DNA from: UBA4781 sp963674975
Lineage (GTDB): Bacteria > Chloroflexota > Anaerolineae > Anaerolineales > Anaerolineaceae
Assembly (NCBI GenBank): GCA_963674975.1
Contig: OY771913.1
Location: forward strand, 62,001-126,000
Length of the DNA stretch: 64,000 nt
Reading direction: 5' to 3'
Below the pieces are notes generated by a model that saw nothing but the letters and a program-made list of their open reading frames with translations, did not search any database and was not told the DNA's origin. This document shows, one piece after another, positions 24,152-33,045 of this stretch. Numbering within the stretch: the stretch's first letter is position 1; each line of letters starts with the position of its first letter. The position numbers and the translations under genes were made by a program.

Positions 24152-26176
24152 ATGGACGAAAAACAATTAAACGATGAACTGGAACAGCTAAAACAGGAAA
24201 TAAATTTCCATAATTACCGCTATCATGTGCTGGATGATCCTCTGATCAGTGATGCGGAATTTGACCGGCTCCTCAAGAGATTGAAGGAGATCGAGGAGAT
24301 GCACCCGGAATGGGTGACGGTCGATTCTCCCACCCAGCGGGCAGGAGCCGTACCGGCAGAAAAGTTCGAAAAGACCCGCCATCCCCATCCAATATTGAGC
24401 CTGGCAAATGCCTTTTCGAATGATGATCTCATGGATTGGTATGAGCGGGTGGCAAAGCTGGATGAACGGGTGCGGGAGACAGACTTCGTCGTCGAGCCGA
24501 AATTCGATGGGCTGACCGTGGTACTGCATTATGAGAATGGAATTTTCGTCCGCGGCGCGACCCGCGGTGATGGCGTGATCGGGGAAGATATTACCGCAAA
24601 CATCCGAACCATTCGGGCGTTACCCCTGCGCATTCCGGTCGATAAAAATGGACCGCCAGCTCCCTCACGAATTGTGGTGCGTGGGGAAGCCTTTATAAAC
24701 CTGGCTGATTTTGAGAAATTGAACAAGGAACTGGAAGAACAGGGATTAAAAACCTATCAGAATCCGCGCAATACAGCCGCCGGCTCGCTACGCCAGCTGG
24801 ATGCCACCCTGACGGCATCAAGACCGCTGACACTGCTAACGTATGCGATCGTGGCTATAGAAGGAGAAGCTCCTGCCAGCCAGTGGGAACTGTTGAATTA
24901 TCTGCGGGCGCTGGGATTCCCGGTAACCCGCCATGCAGCATTGTGCAAGAATATGCAGGAAGTTCTCCAGGTTTGCGACAGCTGGCAGACCAGGCGCGAT
25001 TCGATGCCGTATGAGATCGATGGATTGGTGATCAAGATCAATGATCTGGCGCTGCAGGACGGGCTTGGATTTGTTGGCAAAGATCCGCGCGGTGCGATTG
25101 CCTTGAAATTCCCAGCAAAGGAAGCCACTACCGAACTGCTGGATATCAAAGTGAATGTGGGGCGCACCGGTGTGCTTACACCGTATGCGGTCCTGGAACC
25201 GGTTGAGATCGGGGGAGTGATCGTGAAGCAAGCCACCCTGCATAATTTCGATTATATTAAGGAAAAGGATATTCGCGTACATGATAGAGTGCGCATAAAA
25301 AGAGCGGGGGACGTGATCCCGTATGTGATCGGACCGATCGTTGAACTGCGTACTGATAAAGAAGTGGAATTCATCCCTCCGGCGGTGTGCCCAAGCTGTG
25401 GAGCGCCCACCGAACATATCGAAGGCGAGGTAGCCTGGTACTGCGTGAATGCGGCTTGCCCGGAACAATTGATCCGCAATATCGAACATTTTGTTTCCAA
25501 AGGTGCCATGAATATTGTGGGTATGGGCATTCGCTATGTGGAAGAATTGGTGCAGAACGATCTGGTGAAAGATGTGGCAGACCTCTATCATCTTAAGGAA
25601 GATGAACTGCTGAAACTGGAAGGATTTGCGAAAAAGAAAGCCAGAAATCTGCTGGATGCGATCGAGGCATCGAGAAATCAGCCTCTTGGCAGAGTGATCA
25701 CCGCCCTTGGAATTCGAGGAGTGGGAGAGATCGCAGCGTTGGAACTGGCATCTCATTTCAAGAGTATTCAACGGTTATCACTTGCCACGTATGAAGAACT
25801 GACAGATATCGAGGGTTTTGGACCCAATATCAGCCAGGCGATCCTGGATTGGTTTACCAATCCGCGCAACCAGCAGCTGCTGCAAAAGCTCAAAGCAGTG
25901 GGTATCGATCCACAGCAGGAAGAACAGGGTGAAGGATCAATGCCTTTGGCAGGCATGACCTTTGTGATCACCGGTACGCTGCCTTCTTTCAGCCGCGATG
26001 AAGCGGCTGAGTTCATTCGTACCAGGGGAGGGAAAGTATCCGGTTCGGTAAGCAAACAGACCACGTATGTATTATGCGGCAGCGAACCGGGTTCAAAATA
26101 CGATAAAGCGCTGGCATTGAATATTCCCATCATCAACGAAGATGACCTACGAAAGCTGGCAGCACAGAATGAGTGA
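24152..26176 (+). CDS. ligA: NAD-dependent DNA ligase
   Basis: A 674-residue bacterial LigA of normal length, sealing nicks in replication and repair with NAD. The N-terminal Ia domain (YRYHVLDDPLISDAEFDRLL) is followed by the adenylation motif EPKFDGL around residue 112, where the Lys accepts AMP. Next come the OB domain (VNVGRTGVLTPYAVLEPV), the zinc finger (CPSCGAP and CVNAACPEQ), the helix-hairpin-helix region and a C-terminal BRCT domain (MTFVITGTLPSFSRDEAAEFI). The stop overlaps the rlmI start by eight bases. A -10 box lies immediately before the ATG. Confidence 0.98.
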   Translation: MDEKQLNDELEQLKQEINFHNYRYHVLDDPLISDAEFDRLLKRLKEIEEMHPEWVTVDSPTQRAGAVPAEKFEKTRHPHPILSLANAFSNDDLMDWYERVAKLDERVRETDFVVEPKFDGLTVVLHYENGIFVRGATRGDGVIGEDITANIRTIRALPLRIPVDKNGPPAPSRIVVRGEAFINLADFEKLNKELEEQGLKTYQNPRNTAAGSLRQLDATLTASRPLTLLTYAIVAIEGEAPASQWELLNYLRALGFPVTRHAALCKNMQEVLQVCDSWQTRRDSMPYEIDGLVIKINDLALQDGLGFVGKDPRGAIALKFPAKEATTELLDIKVNVGRTGVLTPYAVLEPVEIGGVIVKQATLHNFDYIKEKDIRVHDRVRIKRAGDVIPYVIGPIVELRTDKEVEFIPPAVCPSCGAPTEHIEGEVAWYCVNAACPEQLIRNIEHFVSKGAMNIVGMGIRYVEELVQNDLVKDVADLYHLKEDELLKLEGFAKKKARNLLDAIEASRNQPLGRVITALGIRGVGEIAALELASHFKSIQRLSLATYEELTDIEGFGPNISQAILDWFTNPRNQQLLQKLKAVGIDPQQEEQGEGSMPLAGMTFVITGTLPSFSRDEAAEFIRTRGGKVSGSVSKQTTYVLCGSEPGSKYDKALALNIPIINEDDLRKLAAQNE

Positions 26177-27350
26177 GTCCTTACTTTTTGTAAAAAAGGG
26201 AAGAGAGAAGCCGATCATCAAGGGACATCCCTGGATCTACTCGGGTGCCATTGAGCGGGTGGAGGGAGAACCCGGGATGGGTGAAACGGTTCTGGTTAAA
26301 GATGGCTGGAACAACAGCCTTGGATGGGCAGCTTACAGTCCGGTATCCAAGATCAGGGCGCGCATGTGGAGCTGGGATGCAGAAATAACAATCGATGATT
26401 CGTTTTTCCGAAACGAACTGCGCATAGCCATTTCTTCACGAGAAAATATCAATTCCAATGCATACCGCCTTGTAAATGCAGAGTCAGATTACCTGCCGGG
26501 GCTGGTGGTAGACCGCTACGCGGATCATCTGGTACTGCAAAGTCTCACCGCCGGGGTGGAGTATTGGAAAGACACGATCATAAAGCATCTGGTTGAATTG
26601 ACCGGGATACAGAATATTTATGAGCGTTCTGATGTAGAAGTCCGCAAACTGGAAGGCTTATCCGAGCAATGCGGTGTGCTGGCAGGTGCAGAACCGCCCG
26701 CTGAAATTGAGATCATGGAAAATGGACTGCGCTATCTGGTGGATATCAGGGGCGGACAGAAGACCGGCTTTTACCTCGATCAACGAGAAAATAGAGCGAA
26801 AGTGATCCCTTACATGCAGGGAAAAAGCGTGCTGAACTGTTTCTGTTTCAGCGGTGCTTTCAGTACGGCTGCCGTGCAGGGCGGAGCAGCGCAGGTGACA
26901 TCAATAGATTCCTCGGCAGGGGCGGTCGAACTGGCAAAAAAGAACATGGAATTAAATTTCCCAGATTTCACCAATCTGGAATGGGTAACAGCAGATGTGT
27001 TCGAATATTTACGCCAGCTACGGGATGAAGGACGCATGTTTGATGTGATCATCCTCGACCCTCCAAAATTTGCCCCGACCCGCAAACTGGCAGAACAGGC
27101 TGCCAGAGGATATAAGGATATCAACCTGCTGGCGATGAAGTTGTTGAATGAGGGGGGAATTCTGGTGACTTTTTCCTGCTCCGGTGGGATCAGCGCGGAG
27201 TTCTTTCAGATGATCCTGAAAGAAGCAGCCGCAGATGCGCAGCGACAGGTTTTTCTTCAGGAACGGCTGTTCCAGAGCAGAGATCATACGGTGAGTTTAC
27301 ATTTCCCGGAAGGGGAATATCTCAAGGGATTTATTTGTAAAGTAATTTGA
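26169..27350 (+). CDS. rlmI: 23S rRNA (cytosine-5-)-methyltransferase RlmI-like
   Basis: A 393-residue class I methyltransferase with an N-terminal PUA domain (VKKGREKPIIKGHPWIYSGA) and a C-terminal catalytic domain. The family hallmarks are GQKTGFYLDQRENR near residue 200, motif I as VLNCFCFSGAFS, IILDPPKFA (motif IV) and VTFSCSGG (the catalytic cysteine region). RlmI methylates C1962 of 23S rRNA in E. coli; this homologue probably does the equivalent. It overlaps ligA by eight bases and is presumably coupled to it. Confidence 0.92.
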   Translation: MSESLLFVKKGREKPIIKGHPWIYSGAIERVEGEPGMGETVLVKDGWNNSLGWAAYSPVSKIRARMWSWDAEITIDDSFFRNELRIAISSRENINSNAYRLVNAESDYLPGLVVDRYADHLVLQSLTAGVEYWKDTIIKHLVELTGIQNIYERSDVEVRKLEGLSEQCGVLAGAEPPAEIEIMENGLRYLVDIRGGQKTGFYLDQRENRAKVIPYMQGKSVLNCFCFSGAFSTAAVQGGAAQVTSIDSSAGAVELAKKNMELNFPDFTNLEWVTADVFEYLRQLRDEGRMFDVIILDPPKFAPTRKLAEQAARGYKDINLLAMKLLNEGGILVTFSCSGGISAEFFQMILKEAAADAQRQVFLQERLFQSRDHTVSLHFPEGEYLKGFICKVI

Positions 27351-27376
27351 TATTGGAACTGATTGCCGTCAATGGT

Positions 27377-28504
27377 TTATAAAATACTCGAACGCTCTTT
27401 ATCCTTGTACATCAATTGATCTACAAGTTTCAAGAGATCCTGCGCGTTCATTTTCATTTTGTAATCGTAGAGAAAATATCCAGAGCTGAAACTAAGGGAA
27501 TAAGGCTTTCCTCTGGTTTGATTGAATTCATTGAAACTCTCTTTTAATCTTTGAATGGTTGCTTCCAGTAATTCAGGAGTGTGAACATCCATCACAATTA
27601 AAAATTCATCGCCGCCGTATCTGGCAAGGAAATCATCATATCGTAGGTTTTTTTGCAGTATTTCAACGGTATCCTGCAGCGCTTCATCTCCCACATCGTG
27701 TCCAAATTCATCATTGATCTCTTTAAATTTATCCAGATCGATAAGGATAATAGAAAACGAATCCTGTTTCTTCCCTTTAACTTTTGCTTTAATAAAATGA
27801 TCGAGTTGTTTGCGGTTGTATACCTCTGTTAAAAAATCAGTTGAAGATTCTCGCTCTTGGATTGATAGATAAACGATCAGGAGTGACAGCATCATCCCTG
27901 ACCAGGTATAGGTGACCCCATAAAAGAGAACCTGCAGTGTTGTACCGATTGTTATCGGAATTGTGAATAAGACCAGAGAAAGAAAATGCTTTTTTGGTAT
28001 TTCACGTCTGTTTTTAAAAATAAAAGGGAAGGGTGTCAATAGAAGGATAATGCATATTGCAAGGTGGATCAGGTACAGATCACCTCGATGATACACATTT
28101 TGTTCAGTAAAGCTGAAGAACCATCCGGTACGCAGGCTTATGATAGAAAGAACTGCATTCAAAATGAGCGGTATGAGCAGGATCTTTTTTACTCTTTGAA
28201 GGCGATGTTCATCATGAAAAATAAGATAATTTGAATACAGGTTCCACAGGGCAAGACCGATCGGTTCAAGAACGAATAACAGCGTATTGCTTAACCGGCA
28301 GAATATCTCATTGATCAGTCCTGCCTTTCCATCGAAATACCATGTCGAAAGGTCGATGGATATCAAAACCATATTTAACATGACCAGGGAGGTGAACAGA
28401 TTATAAAGAGTGAATTTTTTTTCCAGGCGGCTTCGGGCATCTAAGAAAATGATTGCTAGAACGATGAAGGATAGAACACTGGAATCAAGAGTTTTTAATG
28501 TCAT
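27377..28504 (-). CDS. Membrane diguanylate cyclase, copy A
   Basis: A 375-residue protein with about seven hydrophobic segments in residues 1-215, forming a membrane sensor of unknown ligand, and a C-terminal GGDEF domain (about 220-375). The active loop is RYGGDEFLIV and the domain opens DFLTEVYNRKQL, so c-di-GMP synthesis is expected. It is a close paralogue of the gene at 28843-29970, with identical first 17 residues, and arises from a 1466-base tandem duplication. No c-di-GMP phosphodiesterase is in the window. Confidence 0.92.
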   Translation of the reverse strand: MTLKTLDSSVLSFIVLAIIFLDARSRLEKKFTLYNLFTSLVMLNMVLISIDLSTWYFDGKAGLINEIFCRLSNTLLFVLEPIGLALWNLYSNYLIFHDEHRLQRVKKILLIPLILNAVLSIISLRTGWFFSFTEQNVYHRGDLYLIHLAICIILLLTPFPFIFKNRREIPKKHFLSLVLFTIPITIGTTLQVLFYGVTYTWSGMMLSLLIVYLSIQERESSTDFLTEVYNRKQLDHFIKAKVKGKKQDSFSIILIDLDKFKEINDEFGHDVGDEALQDTVEILQKNLRYDDFLARYGGDEFLIVMDVHTPELLEATIQRLKESFNEFNQTRGKPYSLSFSSGYFLYDYKMKMNAQDLLKLVDQLMYKDKERSSIL

Positions 28505-28658
28505 GCGCTATTTTGTCTAGAGAGAATTTAGTTCCTTTGCAGTATATGGTCTATGTGTCCTATATCTATATTGTACAGTTATTTATACAGCATTCAATGG
28601 TAGGTAAACAAGCATCAGTTTTTTTGAGAATTCTCCCACCATAAAGAGAAAAAATGAA

Positions 28659-28787
28659 TCAAAGGGTTAATTCACGAACGGCTGCATCGACCAGTATATG
28701 CAACGTATCGAATGTCTGCGGGGTTGTATGGTGAAGATCCAGGATCTGCAGAGCGGTGCAGGCTAGCAAGAAACAGTCAATACCAAT
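28659..28787 (-). pseudogene. C-terminal fragment of an aspartate/glutamate racemase gene
   Basis: About 42 codons (GIDCFLLACTALQILDLHHT through ILVDAAVRELTL) match the C terminus of the racemase at 30122-30805, which reads DIDCLLLACTDLQLLGLHHP through ILVDAVVRELTL. The catalytic-cysteine motif LLACT is present, but the first 185 residues are missing. It lies at the same distance upstream of GGDEF copy A as the intact racemase does from copy B, so it is the end of the duplicated block. Confidence 0.85.
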
Positions 28788-28842
28788 AGGCAAAAAAAGA
28801 ATTCTATCGGAACCAAATCTACAAACTCTTTGTAAAAGCACT

Positions 28843-29970
28843 CTACAATATTTTTGATTTCTCTTTGTCCCTATACATTAATTGGTCAACATGTTTCATT
28901 AATTCCTGAGCACTCATCTTTGAGTGCTTATTGTACAGGTAATAACCGGAGCTAAAGCTTAATGAGTATGGTTTTTTCCTGGTTTGATTGAATTCTTTAA
29001 AACTCTCTTTTAATCTTTGAATAGTTGCTTCCAGTAATTCAGGAGTGTGGATATCCATAACGATCAAGAATTCATCTCCGCCGTATCTAGAGAGGAAATC
29101 ATTATGACGAAGATTCCTCTGTAATATTTCAACGGTATCCTGCAGTGCCTCATCACCAACATCATGTCCGTATTTATCATTGATATCTTTGAATTTATCC
29201 AGATCAATAAGGATAATAGAAAATGAACTCTTTCTTTTGCAGCGAACTTTATTTTTAATGAAATGATCGAGCTGTTTGCGGTTATAGATTTCAGTTAAGA
29301 AATCAGTTGATGATTCCCGGTCCTGGATTGAAAGATATATGATCAGAATTGATAACATCATTCCTGACCAGATGTACGAAACGCCATAAAAAAGAAACTG
29401 CAGTATTACTCCAACTGTGAGCGGGAAAACAAAGAGCAGTAGAGAATGGAAATGTTTTTTAGGAATATTCTGTCTATTATTAAATATAAAGGGAAATGGT
29501 GCAAATAATATAAAGATACAAAATAAAAGATGGAGTATATAAAAATCTCCACGGTAGTATTCATTTTGTGCAGTGAAACCAAAAAACCATCCGGTATATA
29601 GGTTTAGAATGATAAAAACTGCATTGATAATTAGCAGTATAAAAAAGAATTTTTTTAATTTTTGAAGACGGTGTTCATCATGAAACACAAGATAATTCGC
29701 ATAGAGATTCCATATAACGAGACTGCCTGGTTCTATAATGAATAAGATTACATCACTCAAACGACAACATATCTCATTGAACAATCCTAATTTACCGTCA
29801 AAATACCATGCCACCAGGTCATTAACGATAAGGATCATATTTAACAATACAAGAGAAGTGAACAGATTGTAGAGGGTAAATTTTCTTTCCAGCCGGCTTC
29901 GGGCATCAAGGAAGATAATTCCTAGAACAATGAACGATAGAACACTGGAATCAAGGGTTTTTAATGTCAT
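28843..29970 (-). CDS. Membrane diguanylate cyclase, copy B
   Basis: A 375-residue paralogue of the cyclase at 27377-28504, with the same start (MTLKTLDSSVLSFIVL), the same membrane-spanning N-terminal half and an intact RYGGDEFLIV loop. Most differences are conservative changes in the membrane part, so both copies seem maintained. The intact racemase gene lies upstream with about 150 bases between. That spacer resembles the one upstream of copy A (shared TTGTACAGTTATTT and GGGTTAATTCACGAACG). Confidence 0.92.
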   Translation of the reverse strand: MTLKTLDSSVLSFIVLGIIFLDARSRLERKFTLYNLFTSLVLLNMILIVNDLVAWYFDGKLGLFNEICCRLSDVILFIIEPGSLVIWNLYANYLVFHDEHRLQKLKKFFFILLIINAVFIILNLYTGWFFGFTAQNEYYRGDFYILHLLFCIFILFAPFPFIFNNRQNIPKKHFHSLLLFVFPLTVGVILQFLFYGVSYIWSGMMLSILIIYLSIQDRESSTDFLTEIYNRKQLDHFIKNKVRCKRKSSFSIILIDLDKFKDINDKYGHDVGDEALQDTVEILQRNLRHNDFLSRYGGDEFLIVMDIHTPELLEATIQRLKESFKEFNQTRKKPYSLSFSSGYYLYNKHSKMSAQELMKHVDQLMYRDKEKSKIL

Positions 29971-30121
29971 CGTGATGGTGTATTAAAAAAGAGTCTATGT
30001 CCTTTTCAGTGTGATGTAAGTGTCCTATATATATTGTACAGTTATTTTATTTCGTATTCGATGGCAGATAAGCAACCATCAGTTTTTAGAAATAATTCCC
30101 ACAGGAAAGAGAATAAATGAA

Positions 30122-30805
30122 TTAGAGGGTTAATTCACGAACGACAGCATCTACCAGTATCTGCATTGTATCAAAGATTGGCAGGGTGGGATGGTGAAGA
30201 CCCAGGAGCTGCAGATCGGTGCAGGCTAACAGGAGACAATCGATATCTGTATAGGACCGTATGATCGCTTCAAATGTATTGCGATCATCTGCATTGGAAG
30301 AGCTATTTACCAGATTGTACACGATGGTATTCAACAATTTTTGCTGTTCTTGTGTGGGATGTGTACATTCGATCCCAAATTTCACCAGAGTCTTTTCGTA
30401 TAAAAGATGAGAAGCTGTCATGGCGGTCGAGAGAATGCCGGTCTTATGAACAGCATGTTGGATAAGGAACTGCGCTGTTTCTTCCAGAATAGACAGCACC
30501 GGTACAGGGACGCTGGATTGCAGTTCATCAATATGAATGTGAAGAGAATTGCACGGCAGAACGATAAAGTCGGCGCCCGCACGTTCTAACCTTTGTGCTT
30601 CCTCGATAAGGTAGGGAAGATACCTTTCTACACCTTCATTTTTCAAGATCGCGGTTTGTTCGATCTCGAAGGGCAGAGGGACGCTGGAAATGAGAATATG
30701 CGGTTTTACAACCGGATTCAATTTCTGGCAGGAAAAAAAGACTGCCTCGTAGAATTTTGCGGTTGTTTGTGGTCCGAAACCACCCAGAATGCCGACCGTT
30801 TTCAT
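30122..30805 (-). CDS. Aspartate/glutamate racemase family protein
   Basis: A 227-residue cofactor-independent racemase-fold protein. It opens VGILGGFGPQTTAKFY, has DFIVLPCNSLHIHI near residue 85 (first catalytic Cys) and DCLLLACTDLQLL near 190 (second catalytic Cys). These two cysteines act as acid and base in amino-acid racemisation. The start motif is that of the YgeA-like aspartate racemase group rather than MurI. A truncated copy of its C terminus lies at 28659-28787. Confidence 0.9.
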   Translation of the reverse strand: MKTVGILGGFGPQTTAKFYEAVFFSCQKLNPVVKPHILISSVPLPFEIEQTAILKNEGVERYLPYLIEEAQRLERAGADFIVLPCNSLHIHIDELQSSVPVPVLSILEETAQFLIQHAVHKTGILSTAMTASHLLYEKTLVKFGIECTHPTQEQQKLLNTIVYNLVNSSSNADDRNTFEAIIRSYTDIDCLLLACTDLQLLGLHHPTLPIFDTMQILVDAVVRELTL

Positions 30806-30916
30806 CGAATTTCCCTTGATCTATCATTAAAATTTCAATGGATCAGTCACCCGAAAAAGCAAGAGTTCCCTCGAAATTAAATAACTCACATTCTAATATA
30901 GATTTGGAAGATGAGA

Positions 30917-31354
30917 TCAAATTGTAATGGGCTTTTTTTTCACCTTAATAAACTCGATGACATCGTTAAGGTCATCCTGATCGAGAATCCTGTAATGGAT
31001 CCAACCCCCATTAACCCCGCAGGGATAGCGATCTTTCCATAACGCCTGCGCTTTTTGTGATAGGGTGGGCAGAACCTGCTCGATCTTTGGAACACAATTA
31101 TCACCAAGCTGTAAGGTTGCTGTAATTGCATGAGATTCAAAAAACACATAACAAAGATGACTGGTTTTATGACCGTACTTGTATCCCCAGCCATATCTGT
31201 TGCCGAACGGGAACTCCATTTCCTTGGTCAGATGATAGTTATTCTTTAAAAAACCTTCGAACTGCATAAGAATGCCATAACTTTGTTCGCCGATATACGC
31301 TTTTATGTGATCGACTGTTGGAGAATTAGTTTTGTCAAGCAAGCGTTCATACAT
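30917..31354 (-). CDS. DUF3788 family protein
   Basis: A 145-residue cytoplasmic protein. The GWGYKYGHKTSHLCYVFFE stretch and the C-terminal GGWIHYRILDQDDLNDVI match the DUF3788 pattern. Function is unknown; the fold is compact and alpha/beta. It stands in a group of small minus-strand genes before the tmRNA. Spacing to the neighbours is more than 80 bases on both sides, so it is likely monocistronic. Confidence 0.75.
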   Translation of the reverse strand: MYERLLDKTNSPTVDHIKAYIGEQSYGILMQFEGFLKNNYHLTKEMEFPFGNRYGWGYKYGHKTSHLCYVFFESHAITATLQLGDNCVPKIEQVLPTLSQKAQALWKDRYPCGVNGGWIHYRILDQDDLNDVIEFIKVKKKPITI

Positions 31355-31434
31355 TCGTTTTTATCACCGGAACCTCTGGTTCGCACACTCTTTCGAATTT
31401 TTAGGAGAATACTCACAGTAAAGATGAAGTTTTT

Positions 31435-31893
31435 TTATCTTTCTCCCCAACGATACTTTCTATTAAGTTTCAGAATATCCAGATCACAGTTCAAACATAA
31501 ACCATTGTGGCAGCAGATCAATCCACCGCATTCCGGGCAGGTCCATTTGGAAGTCTCCTGCTCTAAAAAAGCCTGCATCCCTTGATCTCTGATAAATATC
31601 AGGTTCTCGATCATGCTCAAATGGTATTTCGTCCGGTAGCGTTTATCGAGCGCTTTCAAACGCGTGCAGGGAAAATCTTTGCATTCATAACAAAAACGAA
31701 CGGTTCCTTTCCCTACCAGATCGCATTTATCCTTCATATGAAGGCAGTTCTCACCGCGCGGTATACAGCCCGGGCAGTAGGTTCTATTGAATCCCTCTTT
31801 GTTCAGATCGATATGCATGCCTTGATAAGCGATGCACAGAGCACAGTCCATTCCGCATGGAGCAATGATTTTTTCCTCGATCTTTAACTTCAT
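31435..31893 (-). CDS. DUF3795 cysteine-rich protein
   Basis: A 152-residue protein with many cysteines. The opening IAPCGMDCALCIAYQG and the central CPGCIPRGENC with CYECKDFPC are DUF3795 hallmarks. A C-terminal zinc-ribbon-like pair (CPECGG and CLNCDL) is an addition. DUF3795 proteins are common in anaerobes and probably bind zinc or Fe-S; the role is unknown. The ATG at 31893 is used; a TTG two codons earlier is in frame. It ends 46 bases from the tmRNA 3' end. Confidence 0.8.
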   Translation of the reverse strand: MKLKIEEKIIAPCGMDCALCIAYQGMHIDLNKEGFNRTYCPGCIPRGENCLHMKDKCDLVGKGTVRFCYECKDFPCTRLKALDKRYRTKYHLSMIENLIFIRDQGMQAFLEQETSKWTCPECGGLICCHNGLCLNCDLDILKLNRKYRWGER

Positions 31894-31938
31894 TTGCAAT
31901 ATATCTCTTTATTAACGTCAGTTATAAAAAGAAAAAAG

Positions 31939-32329
31939 TGGAGATGGCGGGAATCGAACCCGCGTCCGAAAGAATAGAGCCTCGAACATCTACGAGCGTA
32001 GGTGATTATTCATCTTATTGCAGACAGGTAAATCACCCAACCAGATCTGCAACCAGCCACTTGGACCCTAAAGTCCGCTTACGCCTGGAGCGCGGCACAA
32101 ACAGGCGGCACTCCGGTCTTGTGACGTCCGCTCCATCTCTGACCGGAGAACAGGATGGGCAGACGTGGTCTACTTAGAGACCATGAACCCTTTGATCAGC
32201 TTATGCAGCTAAAGGAAGGGTTGCATAGTTTGTGCGTTTGGCACTTGTTTTGTGTACTGATTTTATGAGGTCGGTACCTCTCAGCTCGCAGTCCGGGTTC
32301 AGCCTCCTCCGTCGAAGCCTATCATCCCC
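31939..32329 (-). ncRNA. ssrA: tmRNA
   Basis: Both tRNA-like ends are present. The 5' end GGGGATGATAGGCTTCGACG pairs its first seven bases with CATCTCC at the 3' end, and the T arm reads CGGGTTCGATTCCCGC. The tag frame encodes AKRTNYATLPLAA and stops with TAA, so the proteolysis signal is LPLAA. Only the discriminator A is encoded, followed by C; a full CCA is not. tmRNA with SmpB rescues stalled ribosomes. A TATAAT -10 box lies at 32347-32342. Confidence 0.95.
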
Positions 32330-32341
32330 GAATGGATTTAT

Positions 32342-32347
32342 ATTATA
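32342..32347 (-). promoter_or_regulatory. -10 box of tmRNA
   Basis: TATAAT on the minus strand about 12 bases before the predicted 5' end of tmRNA. The -35 region is weak. Confidence 0.5.
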
Positions 32348-32424
32348 CCGAAGATATATTAAAAATGAATTAGATATTCTTTCAATTCAGGAAATATTGG
32401 CATAAAACCTGCACTGTTAATGCC

Positions 32425-33042
32425 ATGATAATCGGAATAGATATTTCAGAAAAAAATACTGTATCTTCATGGGTTGATGTATCAAAAAACCAGGTTCGTT
32501 TTGCATACATCAAATGCACCGATGGAATTTCAACCACAGTTGAAAGTTATACAGCCAATAGAAAAAGTGCAAAAGAAAGTGGAATTCTCACCGGCGCTTA
32601 TCACTGGTTTAATCCCAAGCAAGATGCGGCCGCACAGGTAGATTTTTTCATAAAAAATGCGACCATTGCAAATGATGATCTGCCCCCGGTAGTATGTTTG
32701 GAACTCTATACAACCTCTTCAGCAGTCATGGAGCCCGCACTACGGACTTTCGTTGAATCGGTTGAAACCCGCAGCGGAAAACGTCCTATCATCTATACAT
32801 CTGCCACATACTGGAAAAGATACATGGCGAAGATCGATTGGCCATGTGAATATCCTTTGTGGCTGGATGAACCAGGGGTGATCTGGCCCTCCCAGTTATA
32901 TCCATGGGTCGGATGGACGATGTGGCAGTTCTCTTATCAGACCAAGATCCCCGGGATCAATGGAGCACCGGGCTTAAATTGGTTCAACGGCAGTAAAGCA
33001 GACCTCCAAACACTTGCAAATGAAGGGTTAATAAAGAGGTGA
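32425..33042 (+). CDS. GH25-like protein with degenerate active site
   Basis: A 205-residue protein of the GH25 muramidase fold. It keeps the barrel markers (MIIGIDISEKN, GAYHWFNP, KRPIIYTSATYW, WTMWQFSY and a C-terminal LNWFNG). The catalytic DxE of strand 4 is here CLE (PVVCLELYT), so the Asp is a Cys, and the HxQ after GIDIS is gone. It may bind peptidoglycan without cutting it. No signal peptide is seen. It is four bases from the canonical GH25 gene downstream, evidently a tandem duplicate. Confidence 0.8.
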   Translation: MIIGIDISEKNTVSSWVDVSKNQVRFAYIKCTDGISTTVESYTANRKSAKESGILTGAYHWFNPKQDAAAQVDFFIKNATIANDDLPPVVCLELYTTSSAVMEPALRTFVESVETRSGKRPIIYTSATYWKRYMAKIDWPCEYPLWLDEPGVIWPSQLYPWVGWTMWQFSYQTKIPGINGAPGLNWFNGSKADLQTLANEGLIKR

Positions 33043-33045
33043 GCC

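Noticed and set aside
28659..28841. 60-residue ORF as a complete gene
   Set aside because: Only its last 42 codons match the racemase; the N-terminal 18 residues are spacer sequence read as protein.
31939..32329. Integration site at tmRNA
   Set aside because: tmRNA is a common att site, but no repeated 3' end of tmRNA was found in the flanking sequence.
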